A DNA stretch of 64,000 bases from Salticus scenicus (Eukaryota > Arthropoda > Arachnida > Araneae > Salticidae), in the NCBI GenBank assembly GCA_963930645.1, contig CAWVNO010000528.1, forward strand, positions 62,001 through 126,000, in the 5' to 3' direction. Position 1 is the first letter of the stretch. Each line of letters opens with the position of its first letter. A program made the position numbers and the translations under genes. Below the pieces are notes generated by a model, which did not search any database, was not told where the DNA came from, and saw nothing but the letters and a program-made list of their open reading frames with translations. This document shows positions 10,641-21,456 of this stretch, in pieces.

Positions 10641-11990
10641 TAGGAAGTAAAGCGAAAGATGTTTGTATAGAATGGTTATGAGTACTTGTTTGCAATTGAG
10701 ACATGCCAGATGGCTCTGTACGATTCTCAGAATTTTCAAAATTATCACCAGCAGATGAAGCCGAAGCGGTATAAGTCTTCAAATTATTATCGCATATAAA
10801 AGAATGATGTTTTCCATTACAAAAATGACAGGTATAAGTGGAATTACATTGAGCGAGAGAGTGTTTATTCGATAAACAGTTGCTGCATAATGAGTTCTTT
10901 CTAACAAATTGTTTTCTATCCTTAACAAGGAGTTCCTTAAATTTAAAGCATTTGAACAACAAATGATTATTGTTTTTGCATAAAATACATTTGTAATTAA
11001 CGTCAGAATGAAATTTAGATAACTTAAATTGTTTATCCTTATTTTGTTTATACTCATTCTCTTTACTCTCATTTTCATTACATAATTCCATAGATACACA
11101 TTTATCATTAATAAATTGTAAAAACATCTCTAAAGTAGGAAAATCAATTTTTGCAGAATATTGTGCCCATTCTTCACGTGATTTATGGTCAAGTTTTTGT
11201 AATAAAATATAAATTAACCATACATCTCTTTCAGTAGCTTTAGTGTCAATAGTCTTTAATCCCCTAATTACTTCATCTGAAGTATCTGCTATCTTACGTA
11301 AGTTATATGCATTAGCAGGAATTACAGCTGATTGATCCATAAAGGTTTTAATAAGTGCAGAAATAATTTGTTTTTTCGTATCATACCTAGTAAGTAATTT
11401 TTCCCAGGCTTCTAGATAACTATTCTCAGATATTGGAATGTGTTTAATAATAGAAGCCGGTTCATCTTTTAATAAACCCTTCAGATATTGGAATTTTTGC
11501 ACGTTACACAAATTAACATTCTCGTGAACTAATGATATACAAATCCTTAAAAGACATCCAATCTTTATAATTGCCGCTAAACGGGCAAATACTTAATTTT
11601 GGCAATCGAATATTACTGGATATAGTATTCGTGTTAATGGGAGGATTTTGAAAATTTAAAACATTAGATTGCATGTTTACAGATAAATTTTCAAGTTTTT
11701 GTTGAAGCTTGGCTTTGGTTTCATAATATTTAAACTCAAATTCTTCTATTTCTGATACTTCATCAGGTAATGCAGAATCGGCTTTATCAAAATCAGAATA
11801 AATAATTTCAATCTTTTCAACTTTCTTTAAGAGATCATGTTTTTGAAAAATTTGATTGTCATTATTTATGAAATTCATAATTCTAGTAAGCGCAGATTTC
11901 GCTCTGCCTCGATAATGGTTTGATATTTTTTCAGCATCTTCTAAAGCGACAGTTTCATTACTGTCATCGTCATTGTTCTTTTTGTTTGCG
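10620..11990 (-). pseudogene. BEL/Pao gag, frameshifted
   Basis: The N-terminal part (about 11513-11990) carries a region with LPKLSICPFSGNYKDWMSF, the start of the DUF1759-type BEL gag domain. A frameshift near 11512 moves the frame to 10570-11511, which continues with VQKFQYLKGLLKDEPA and EAWEKLLTRYD. Three CCHC zinc knuckles follow: CILCKNNNHLLFKC, CSNCLSNKHSLAQC and CHFCNGKHHSFIC. Gag would package the element RNA. No in-frame ATG is seen at the true 5' end; an ATC near 11985 could be a mutated start. Another frameshift near 10640 separates gag from protease. The frame could not be translated as one product today. Confidence 0.85.
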
Positions 11991-12130
11991 ATTACTACGT
12001 AATGAAGTAATGCGAAAAACCAAAGTCAAACTTGTAAAATAGGAAAATAAGTACTTATCTGTTTTATTCCTTAATAGCTGCTCTTGGATATCCAAATTTG
12101 CAAGCTAGCCAAAATTCACACAGAATATCT

Positions 12131-12154
12131 CGTCGGTGCCTCCAAAAAATGTTA
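12131..12154 (-). promoter_or_regulatory. Putative primer-binding site of the BEL element
   Basis: Immediately internal to the 5' LTR, the minus strand reads TAACATTTTTTGGAGGCACC then GACGA. A TGG-containing, GC-richer stretch within 10 bases of the LTR end is where the tRNA primer anneals in LTR elements. I did not match it to a specific tRNA 3' end. Confidence 0.45.
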
Positions 12155-12560
12155 TGTAACGTGATGTGCAGATAACAATAAATACTCGTTCTTTCATTCC
12201 CAAATCAAAACTATATTAAACATACACAGATTTGAATATGCGTTGAAAACATAAGTTGTGCTAAAACATTGCGATTGAATAATTAACATAAACAATATAA
12301 TGCAAGTAATAATGCAAAAGTAATAATGTGAAGTAATATTTGCGAATAATGCGAAAGGTAGCATGCAAGCTACCGTGCGGATGAAAAAGAATTTCTTAAA
12401 CTGTTCTTTGCGGTTTTTGTTTTAATAGAGTTGAGATGTTCGTACGTGTTGAACAGAAAAAAGTAAAGTTGAGATGAAAACAGTTAAGTCGAAAGTGTCA
12501 TTGAGTGCGGGGTTCGATTATGTTAGGAATCGAATATGACTGGATGGTGGGAATCGAACA
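12155..12560 (-). repeat. 5' LTR of the BEL/Pao element
   Basis: This is the partner of 5870-6246, with TG...CA termini in element orientation. Directly inside it lies the primer-binding region, and outside it the sequence turns into a SINE 3' fragment. It would carry the promoter of the element. I could not pick a convincing TATA box. Confidence 0.88.
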
Positions 12561-12655
12561 CCGTGGTTGATTCAAAATTCGAGTAAATACAGGCTAGGTC
12601 CCTTTAGTGAAAGCAATCCACCTAGGTCTGAGATCTAAGTTAGGTAAAACAATAT
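12561..12655 (+). mobile_element. SINE 3' fragment abutting the BEL 5' LTR
   Basis: CGTGGTTGATTCAAAATTCG then GTAAATACAGGCTAGGTCCC and CAATCCACCTAGGTCTGAGA correspond to the 3' half of the SINE copy at 13345-13510. The 5' half with the B box is absent, replaced by the LTR. This indicates that the LTR boundary lies inside a SINE. Confidence 0.65.
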
Positions 12656-12840
12656 CGGGGGGTGGGGGGGGGGGGGGGTGGTTAAGGTGAATGTTTTGAT
12701 TATTTTGCAAGAGATTTTTGCACACTAAGTTTATTACATTTAATATATTTTATTAATTTTTCAGGTTATTAGTTCATAAATTTAATTTTTTTTACAAGCT
12801 GTTTTTTTTTTAATTAAATGTTTTAAAAGTTGTTGATGGT
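12656..12840. repeat. G run and AT-rich filler
   Basis: A near-pure G run at about 12657-12679 is followed by AT-rich sequence without features. Confidence 0.6.
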
Positions 12841-13050
12841 TTTAGCTGAGGCCGATTGATTGCACTAGAATCCTAGGACTGTGTGGCAGTGCCTTACATG
12901 GGGTCTTTCTAAGGGATCTTAGCCGTATTTAACTTAGTTTCAGAAAAAATCACCGAACACTTCGAACTGCTAGGTCGACGAGTGCGACCAGGGATCAAAC
13001 CCAGCACCTCATGTCTACAGCTTCAGTGACAGGACCTCTTCGCCGTTAAT
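12841..13050 (-). mobile_element. tRNA-derived SINE, minus strand
   Basis: On the minus strand this reads GAGGTGCTGGGTTTGATCCC, an RNA polymerase III B-box context, then GGTCGCACTCGTCGACCTAG. The 3' part is CCACACAGTCCTAGG and CAATCAATCGGCCTCAG. It matches the full-length SINE at 54046-54266 in reverse orientation. Confidence 0.75.
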
Positions 13051-13344
13051 GGATCCTAGCATTCTAAAAGCTAAAACTTTTATCATTATTATTATTTTTA
13101 TTGTAAGAATAAAAAATAAATTTGGAATAACGATTTAAAAAACCGCATTTTTTCTTTTCATTAAAATCGTTATCATTTAAAAAAAAATTAATGGTACAAA
13201 TTTTTGAATGACTAAAAAATATAATTTTGCAGATAAATAATGCAAATTGTTTTAGAAAAAATTGTGAAGTAACTTTTACATTGCATACAAGACATACATT
13301 TTAGCAGTTAAATAAATTTCTTACTTTAAAATAAACTGGTTGAC

Positions 13345-13510
13345 GTGCAGCGCCTGGTTCGATCCCAGTTTGCACTCGTTAAGTTCACCGTTCGGAGTTT
13401 TCCATGGTTCACTACAAAATTCGTTTAAATACTGGCTAGGTCCCTTTAAAAAGACCAACATGGAGTCAGTCCACCTAAGTCCAGGATCTAAGTGCAGATA
13501 AATCATTCTT
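13345..13510 (+). mobile_element. tRNA-derived SINE, 5'-truncated
   Basis: It starts at the B box (GCGCCTGGTTCGATCCCAG), then CACTCGTTAAGTTCACCGTT, GAGTTTTCCATGG, AATACTGGCTAGGTCCC, and ends near AAGTCCAGGATCTAAG. The A-box half is missing. It is the same family as 12841, 14035, 14165 and 54046. Confidence 0.72.
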
Positions 13511-14034
13511 AGCGTGTGGTGGGGAATGAAATATAAGTTTGATTGTTTTGCAAATAGAATGTTACCTTCATCCCACTAAAAATTAAATTAATTTTAATTT
13601 TGATAATTATTTAAATAAATTTATAATTAAATGATTTTATTTTATAAATTTCTCAGGTATTCGGTTCATGGATTTAAATTTTTTTGAAAACGGACTTTTT
13701 TTCTCTCTCTCTCTCTTTTTAAGCATAACCATTATTTATAAATTTTATTTATTTATTTATTTATTATTCAAAAAGCTAATGCAATATATATGATTTATTT
13801 ACTATGATTTTTTTTTTCTCTTAGAACAGAGGTTTACAAATTCGCTTTTCACCTTTGATAAAAATTGTTTTGTTTTAAAAAAAAAATAATAGTATAAATT
13901 TCTGAGTTGAAGTTGGGATAACTAAAATAATTTCAACATAGGAATAAATGAAAATTGTTTCAAATAAAACTTTTTAAGGCACTTTTACATTGCATACAAG
14001 GCATATATATCAGTTACATTTCTTTCTTCAAAAT
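13511..14034. other. No gene seen; AT-rich with CT and ATTT microsatellites
   Basis: It holds a short CT run near 13698-13716 and an ATTT run near 13744-13766. Otherwise it is AT-rich and without recognisable features. Confidence 0.6.
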
Positions 14035-14160
14035 AAACTGATTAATGGGAAATGCTGGGTTCGATCCCAGATCACGATCGGCAATTTAACAGTTCCGAGT
14101 TTTCCGTTTTTTCTTTTCTTTTTTTAAACTCGCGTAAATATGGATTTGGTATCGTTAAAA
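14035..14160 (+). mobile_element. SINE fragment with B box
   Basis: AATGCTGGGTTCGATCCCAG is followed by ATCACGATCGGCAATTTAAC and GTTCCGAGTTTTCCG, as in the other SINE copies, then a T-rich insertion. It is directly followed by an oppositely oriented copy, forming a head-to-head pair. Confidence 0.65.
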
Positions 14161-14164
14161 AGGT

Positions 14165-14370
14165 GTTGGTGTTGATGTTTGGGATTAAAACCGATTGACT
14201 ACACTTGCGTCATAGGCCTGAGGGGAGTGCCTTCCGTGGAGGTCTTTCTAAGGGATCGTAGACCGTATTCACGCAAGTTTCGGAGAAAACCACGGAAAAC
14301 TCCGAACGGCTAGACTGACGAGCGCGACCTGGGATCGAATCTGGCACCTCACGTTTCCTTAAAAATACTA
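14165..14370 (-). mobile_element. tRNA-derived SINE, minus strand
   Basis: The minus strand reads GAGGTGCCAGATTCGATCCC, then AGGTCGCGCTCGTCAGTCTA, GTTCGGAGTTTTCCGTGG, and GGCACTCCCCTCAGGCCTAT. The match to the 54046 copy is close over about 200 bp. Confidence 0.75.
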
Positions 14371-14753
14371 CTACGGAGGGAATGCACCTAGGCTTAATTA
14401 CAGTCAATTAGCATTAACTTCTACATAACTACCTCCAAATAAAACATAATTAGCAGAGGGTGGGCTATAAATATCTTATATAATGTATAGATTAAAACTG
14501 CCTTAATTATTTTCTAATGAATTATTTTCCTTCATAGTTTATTGCGTTTTCTATATTTTGCATATCTCTAAAGCATTCATTAAAGTTTTTACATCAAGGA
14601 ATAAAATTCTTTAAAATAAAATATGGAAGTATTTATGAAAAGGAAAAAATATATAAGAAATAGCTGAAATTTATCCATAACATCGAAAATTATGTTAAAT
14701 AAAATTAGGAAAAGTAAGAAAATAAAGTGTAAGTGGATTGGAAAATGTTATAA

Positions 14754-14806
<53 letters not shown>

Positions 14807-14820
14807 TATATGTATATATA
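14754..14820. repeat. (TA)n microsatellite
   Basis: About 30 near-perfect TA dinucleotides, slightly degenerate at the 3' end. Such tracts are length-variable and can extrude cruciforms. Confidence 0.9.
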
Positions 14821-14904
14821 TTCCTACGTGAGTTTTATGAGAACTCATTAAGTCTAATTTTTTTCATAAATATTTAAATATTGTCATTCCCAACTTCGTT
14901 TAAA

Positions 14905-15092
14905 AAATTAATGTTGCAATCGAGAGTCGTCAATAGATGGCGCGAGGGTCAGCCGTGATAGCAGCCTCAGTCAAAAACGGGACCATTTTCGTAATACGGC
15001 GTTGGATCTCCTATTTACTCTAGCTTCATGATACTAGTACACCATTTCGTATCTCTTACACACGGAAGAAGTGTCTATAGGAATTAAAACGA
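14905..15092. other. GC-richer unique segment, left part of a split island
   Basis: The sequence CAATAGATGGCGCGAGGGTC and neighbouring CpG-containing text (GTAATACGGCGTTGG) contrast with the AT-rich surroundings. It continues, once transposons are removed, at 18044-18171 and 20835-21020. It could be a promoter or first-exon region, perhaps of the downstream zinc-finger locus. No exon can be called. Confidence 0.4.
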
Positions 15093-15100
15093 GATAGGGC

Positions 15101-15213
15101 TAGAGATGTGAGCGGGGAAAAAACCCGGGTTTAAACCAGGGAATAAACCCGGTTTTTTGGGAAGGGAATTTTGAAAGTTTCCAAAACAAGGGAATTTTCA
15201 AAAGTTGCAAATT

Positions 15214-15249
<36 letters not shown>

Positions 15250-18035
15250 CCCTTCTGAGATTAGAGATGTTCTAAGGTATTTCAAAATGTTATTTCACAT
15301 TCAGATGTTTTTTATGATCTTTCAATTTTTAAACAGTGCTTCTAACGCCTATAAATTTAAAAAGTACAAGTTTCAAATTTCGTTAATTAACAGACTTATT
15401 CTCTGTTATTGCCTTATATTTATATATTAGTTCTGACTAGTGCTGGGCGATGTTGACATTTCTTAAATCGATATATCGTTCGTCTAAAATACCGATATAA
15501 GGATATATCGATTTAATGCAGCGTTACCAATTGTAGGATATGATCCCTACACGTAAGGACTTTTAGCAGTTTTCTTTAGGATGTAGAGATGGTTTTTATA
15601 GTTAGTTGGTTGGGTTTAACGTCACAGTAGTACAGCGTTACAATATTAAAAACTTTGTGTTAGTTTGAACCAAAACTTGGTTCTGAAGTAGCTGCAACCA
15701 TCTGATGGTTTAACTTTTTACCATGATTTGTTAATTTTAAATTAACCAAATATTAGTATTATGGAAAAAAAAATAATAATAAAATAACCGAGACGGGGAT
15801 TGAACTGAAGATCTTCTTGTCTCAAGTCAAACACTTTGACACTGTGCCACGCTTTCTTGCCCACTTAGTATATTTCGTTGATTTTTATAAAAGGGATTAA
15901 AATTTTTAGGGTTTTATCTATTTAAAACACCCCAATTTATTATTATTATTATTTTAATTAATTGATAAATTCAGAATTTTATTATTTCTTACTACTTTGT
16001 AATGCATTAAAATATTTATATTCCCCACTTACATGCGAATAAATTGCAAAATGCAGCAGAAAACTGCCAATCAGCAGAAAACTGCTAATTAAGAGAAGCG
16101 CTTCACACATGTTATTAAATTTCTATAGTGCCTTGAATCTCCTAATAAATATAATTCTTAATTAAAATTTTCTAAAACATAATTTTTTTAAAAAGTTTAC
16201 GAGATTTATTTTTTTTAATGAAGTTTTAAAATTTTTACTTATTTTAGATTAAATTACGTCAAATATTTCAAAAGACAAAAAGACTTAAATGACTAACTCA
16301 GTATAGGGAAATAAAATAGATAAAAAGAACAATTTGGTGCATTTGAAAGAAAAAAAAAATCAATTCTCACAGCATTTAAAATTATTTTTAAATACTCATA
16401 CTGTTCGAAATACCCATACCTTCGAGTACCCATACCCTTTAAATACCCATACCTTCTAAATAAATAAAAAATAGATATTAAAATATTAAAATAATCATAT
16501 CTAAAATAACGCCGTTGTTTGAATTAATTTATTTTTGACAATATGAGAATGCCGTATTCTGAACTAATATTAATGAAGAAATATTATTAATTACATAAAA
16601 TATTAATAAAGAATAGTTAATTCACTTATCTAATAGAAATAAACTGGGATTTCTTATTTATAAATTATAGGAACTGGCAAAAAATATAACAAAAAATAGC
16701 AGATGAAAATACTAATATTGATAAAATAAATCTCTTGTAATCAAACGAATTTTGAATGAATGAATAATTCCATTTGCTTGTATCAGAAATCAGAATCGGT
16801 TTTCACTTTGCTTCAGCACATGCGTTAAAACCGCAATCATGGCTCGAAAGAATGCATCTTTTAAACCGATATTATCTTTTTCCCAGTGCGCCTGCGTAAC
16901 ACTAAATCGAAACGGCATTTCGAATAAATATTATTCACTTGATTTTTTGCGGTTTCATTCAGTCAAGATTTTCATGATTTAATTATCTATGAGTGCGCAT
17001 GCTTGACTAAACCGTTATCCCGTTGAATGAATATGAATATCTATCTGGCACTATTCCAGCATTGAATCGGTTTAAGACTGGAATCAGATTTTCGCGTGTT
17101 TTGATGTTTCTGCATCGATATTTTACGGAAGATGAAATTTTTAAATCGGATAAACGATATTAGCGTTAAATCGATATTTTATTTTACATCGATATAAAGC
17201 CCAGTCCTAGTTCTGACTGTATACACATTAAGTTCAATATAACACTTCATTTTTTTTTTTTTTTTTTTTTTTATCGCAATCGCATGTTTCAGTTGTATAT
17301 CTTTAACATTTTATTTCAAAGATAAAATAAAAATGCTTCAAAATATTCAGCATTTACTAAAACAATCAATAATATTACACTGGAAAATATTATTTCAATT
17401 AAAATTTCAACAATATTAATATGCAAAAAGTAAATGAATAAAGAAATAACAGCCAAATTATTATTAGCTATTGAATATTTTATGTATCGATTTAATGCAT
17501 TAAAAAATTATTGCTTGAATTCTTAATAACCGAAGAACTCATGTTCGATTTTGTTCCCCGTACTCTTTGACTGATTATAGCAAAATTTCATCAACTAATG
17601 TAAAATTTTGTTCGATGAATTATAATAAAATATAATAATTTTAAAGTATTCTTACCATAATTTAATTTCATTGTATTCTTTTTTACAGCATATTTTATTA
17701 TGGTATTCATAAAAAAAAAAAAAAAAAAGTTCTAAAGTTATTTAAATAGGCAGACAAAACTTCATCATTTATTATTGTCAATAACATAAATGTTTAATTT
17801 TTTTTTTACAATTTTCTGTAAAATAATCACATAATTGTTGATATCACTTTTATTTAAGCAAATATTATGAAATATAAATGTCTGGTACTCTTTAAAGAAG
17901 TCAAATTGAATCTAAACATTGAATATTAGTTTCTTCCCATCAAAGTTTCCAAAGTTCCCAAAATTCCCGGTTTAAACCCGAAAATTCCCATGTTTATTCC
18001 CCAGAAGCAATATTCCCGGGTTTTTTACATCTCTA
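15101..18035. mobile_element. 2.9 kb non-autonomous hAT with 8-bp TSD
   Basis: The left end TAGAGATGTGAGCGGG and right end ACATCTCTA form the TIR. The identical 8-mers GATAGGGC flank it at 15093-15100 and 18036-18043. Both subterminal regions carry CCCGGG- and GGTTTAAACC-type sequence in inverted order (AAACCCGGGTTTAAACC near 15121; GGTTTAAACCCG near 17973). No transposase frame is present. A second hAT is nested inside at 15438-17209. Confidence 0.9.
15438..17209. mobile_element. 1.8 kb hAT nested in the first, 8-bp TSD
   Basis: The left end is TAGTGCTGGGCGATGT and the right end in reverse complement is TAGGACTGGGCTTTATATCG. Identical 8-mers GTTCTGAC flank it at 15430-15437 and 17210-17217. 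The subterminal repeats are rich in ATCGATATATCG-type motifs. No transposase is seen. The interior contains a tRNA-like stretch on the minus strand near 15785-15860 (B box TTCAATCCC) and a GGTTGGGTTTAACGTCACAG block near 15605 that resembles one at 60384. Confidence 0.9.
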
Positions 18036-18043
18036 GATAGGGC

Positions 18044-18171
18044 AGCGAGTGCGGGAACAGAAGCTTCCTTTTCCGCATTAATTCAGCCCAGTCCACGAAA
18101 GCAATCCGATCGCCGCCTGGTGTAGTATCTTTGAAACTTATCGGAAGAAAGGGAAAGCCCGCCCCTTCGGC
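18044..18171. other. Unique GC-richer segment between two transposons
   Basis: AGCGAGTGCGGGAACAGAAG to GCCCGCCCCTTCGG is the ancestral sequence left between the hAT and the 18183-20823 element. It joins 14905-15092 on the left and 20835 onward on the right. No exon is recognised. Confidence 0.4.
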
Positions 18172-18182
18172 TTCAGTCATCA

Positions 18183-18915
18183 CTAGCATCTAGCCGGCGA
18201 CGAGCAACTAGCACACTTTCCTGCAGATTTCGCGCGTGCGTCATGTGCCGGCGCCGAATTCTGTTTCTGTTTATTTTCATATTCGCGGTTGTTTTGCTGC
18301 CTCCCTTCGATTTCTGTTATGAACGAAGCAAAACGGCCCTTAATTATCCAACAGAACTAAAAAATACAGCATTAGTTACACTTTGTCCTTATTAATAAGT
18401 GTAGCAATTTTTAATAAAATCTAATGATCTGGACAGATACAATAACAAACTTCCAGTTTTATATGTTTTTAATAAAAATGTTTGCACATTCATTCAGTAA
18501 TGCAGTAAATGGTGACAAAGCAAAATCGCTATCTGAAAGAAATAGTGTGATCTGTCGTACTAACAGTGAAAAATATTTACATGAAGAAACTTAGAGAAAA
18601 AATTATACTATTATGTAATAGAATATTACAAACCAGATTATAATTTTTAATTAAGTATAATTAATTACAGAATTTATATTTAATATTTTAAAAAACATTA
18701 CAAGTTTTATAGCTTTTCCAAACTAAATTTGCTACACAGTTTTAATCGTATAACCCTATAAGAAGAAAACACTCTCTCACTATTAGAATTATTTCAATAT
18801 TTTTCAGTATTTTGATATTAAGATTCTTAATGACTTCTTGATTTCATCAGCATTCTAGAACTTTTACACTTTAATAAATTAATTCACAATCCTTCAATAG
18901 AGAACATTTTGCATG

Positions 18916-18950
<35 letters not shown>

Positions 18951-20823
18951 CAAAAAAATAAATAAATAAATAAAAGTAAGAAGAAGAAAAGAAAAGAAAA
19001 AAAAAAACTGCGTGGATATATTCTAATGCTGCTTTTTTTTTATTTATTTGGTAATTAAAAATCAGGATATCTAGCTTTTGGATTTAGTATATAGATAAGA
19101 AGATGAGCTGTTATGAATTTTAATTACCATGTTTTAGCTTATATCCACTTTTTCAGTTAATTCTGTTAAACCATTTAATTCAATTTTGAAAAAAACTAAA
19201 AAATGAGAGAAACTTTTTCAGTTATACAATATTTACCTACATTAATTTGTCTGAAATAAATTGTCTTCCCATTATTCTTCTTATTATTACTGCAAACGTT
19301 TTCACTTATTGCATAAGGTATAGTTTTTCTATTCTAATTTATCCCCCCTCCCCCCCACACACTTAAATAATAGTATGGCAAGTATTAAAAAATCTACTTC
19401 TAATATTTTGTTTTTATCAGAAAATATTGGCTGTCGGTTTTAAATTTTTCCCAGGGAGGAGTACTAAACAAACTAATGAATGCCATTAATAACATAAAAA
19501 ATGAGAGAATACCCCCCGCCCCCCTCCCCTTTGCTCCTCTATATGTGTGCTTGACAGAAAACATTCTATTTTAGAAAATGTCCTTGTTGATTTTAAATGC
19601 CCCAGTTAAAATCATGTTAAAAGATTTGAATAGGATATTTATTCTGTTACAAAATATCTCCTAAACTGCAATATATAAATTATTTAATTGGCGTGTAATT
19701 TAATATATAAATAATACAATATATTTTACCTATGGCTAATATTCTAAATGCTGCATATTTTCTATAGATTGTGCATTATGATGATTGGAGTGTTAATTAG
19801 ACAACCAACTTTCAAACTGAAAATTATTCAGTGGTGTGGACCTTATAAAATTTATATATATATATATATATAAAAGATTTTTCAAGATTTAAAAAATTTA
19901 TTACCTGAAACCTCAAACAGATATAAATAACAATGTTTTTATAATTATTTTTTATTGTTAAGGAGAATAAATATTGTAATTTTTGTTTAAATCTAAAATG
20001 GTCAGGATGAATGATTAAGTTTATTTGACATGGAGTGATCCAAAGATCATTCCAATTTAAAAAAAAAGCTGGTGTTTAAATATATATATATATATATATA
20101 TTTATTTAATATCATAACTATTATAATACCATTACAATACTTCATTTCTTACTTTGTATAAGGAAGTAAAAAGTATAACAGTGAAATCAGGAATTATAGT
20201 AATAAGCTTATTGTAGCTATTAAAAAATAATGGAATTTTTGCCATAATCCATTTTATTCCACTCTACAAATTTTAAGATTTGTAGCTAATGATATAATAC
20301 AAGTCTTTTTTGAAAGTTTTTTTAAAAATCGCCAACTTAATATAAGTTAAAAAAAAAAAATAGCAAGCATAAGTAAGTTGCGTATTAAAATAGACCTCAT
20401 GAAATTCTCCTTAAAATGAGGTTTCAAACAATCCTCTATGCCAGGTAGAAATCGGGAAATTTAAGTTTGCACAAAACAAACAATGTTATTCTCTCTCTCT
20501 CTCTCTCTTTTTTTTTAAAATTATTTATTTAAAAATTAATTATACGAAAATCCAATGAGACATAAAAATTAGAAAATATACTCTCTTTTATAACGTTAAT
20601 GAGAATGATTCCCAGAATTTCTGTTGAAATCTTAAAGGTTGGAAATTTTCAGTTTTGTTTGATTTGTTGACAATCAGATGGAAGCACTACCAAAGAGGGT
20701 CTTGGATGAAAATGGGAAATAAACACATCGAATAAGCATAAATAAAATTCAGCGCCGACATACGACGCATGCGCGAAATCTGCAGGAAAGTGTGCGAGTT
20801 GCTCGTCGCTGGCTAGATGCTAG
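18183..20823. mobile_element. 2.6 kb TIR element with 11-bp TSD (MULE-like)
   Basis: The left TIR is CTAGCATCTAGCCGGCGACG then AGCAACT.GCACACTTTCCT and GCAGATTTCGCGC. The right end, about 20735-20823, is its reverse complement over roughly 85-90 bp. The 11-mer TTCAGTCATCA flanks both sides (18172-18182 and 20824-20834). Long TIRs with a 9-11 bp TSD fit Mutator-like elements; this class call is inference. The interior is AT-rich with homopolymers and no transposase. Confidence 0.85.
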
Positions 20824-20834
20824 TTCAGTCATCA

Positions 20835-21229
20835 TCCGATTTCCGAGAACGACCAATGATCGAACAGCCAGAAATGTAAAAACGCGCTGATTGGTGTATT
20901 TTCAAGATCTGGTCGCCCTCTATCTCTAAGAGGAAAATTACTACCTTTCCGTCCCATTCGTAATACATCCTACTCTTTTAATCCGTGCTCTTACGATTGA
21001 ACAACCAGCTGGGCCAACTGTTATGTTTTATTTCCGTGGTTAGGAAAAAGAAAAGATCCTGACGTTTAATTTTATGTTTTTACGACGTGGAGAAATAGAA
21101 AATAAATGGAAAACTGTAAAAAGTAAAATGGGTTCCCATTCTGCAAGCTTTTAAATAGCCATAATCCTTAAAGGAATCAATACAAAACTTTTGTACTTTA
21201 ATACGCCAGTTCTGTGGTACTTTCTTATT
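20835..21229. other. Right part of the split unique island, then AT-rich leader
   Basis: TCCGATTTCCGAGAACGACC through CTGGTCGCCCTCTATCTCTA is GC-richer than average and lies about 500 bases upstream of the zinc-finger array. It could hold the promoter or 5' UTR of that locus. I see no TATA or initiator that would decide this. Confidence 0.35.
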
Positions 21230-21456
21230 ATGTTCTAAAGGGTTTTCTCAAGAAGATTTTTTATGTATACATATACTACCCTTTCTGAAGAAAAGCCATG
21301 TATGTTAGACATATGTTTTACGAAATTTTCTAAAATATACATTTAAATAAATGTCTGCGCATGCTGAGATACATATTGATTAAAAAAATTAATTATTTGG
21401 GACAGGTTCAAAGCTAATTTAAATATATTCAAAATATGAATACATATTTACCCTGA
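21230..21456 (+). pseudogene. Decayed C2H2 zinc-finger relics
   Basis: In one frame from 21231 the translation CSKGFSQEDFLCIH matches the C-S-K-G-F-S...L..H part of the downstream fingers. It runs on into a linker-like KKSHVC and then a stop. A second relic near 21284 reads SEEKPCMLDICFTKFSKIYI in another frame. The array therefore once extended further 5' and has eroded by substitutions and frameshifts. Confidence 0.6.

Larger units (their letters stand above)
5870..12560 (-). mobile_element. BEL/Pao LTR retrotransposon, degenerate
   Basis: Direct long terminal repeats at 5870-6246 and 12155-12560 bracket gag, protease, reverse transcriptase, RNase H, integrase and a C-terminal domain, all on the minus strand in BEL/Pao order. 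The LTRs start TGTTCGATTCCC and end CGTTACA in element orientation. The reading frame is broken by several frameshifts and in-frame stops, and by a hAT insertion at 6595-7137. The outer flanks (TATATC on the left, CCGTGG on the right) do not match, so no TSD survives. The right flank is SINE sequence and the left is not, which suggests rearrangement or recombination between elements. Confidence 0.92.

Noticed and set aside
15785..15860. Possible tRNA gene on the minus strand
   Set aside because: The B box is good but no acceptor stem pairs and the segment lies inside a hAT; it is better read as a SINE head. The same applies to 2638, 23425, 28999 and 35690.
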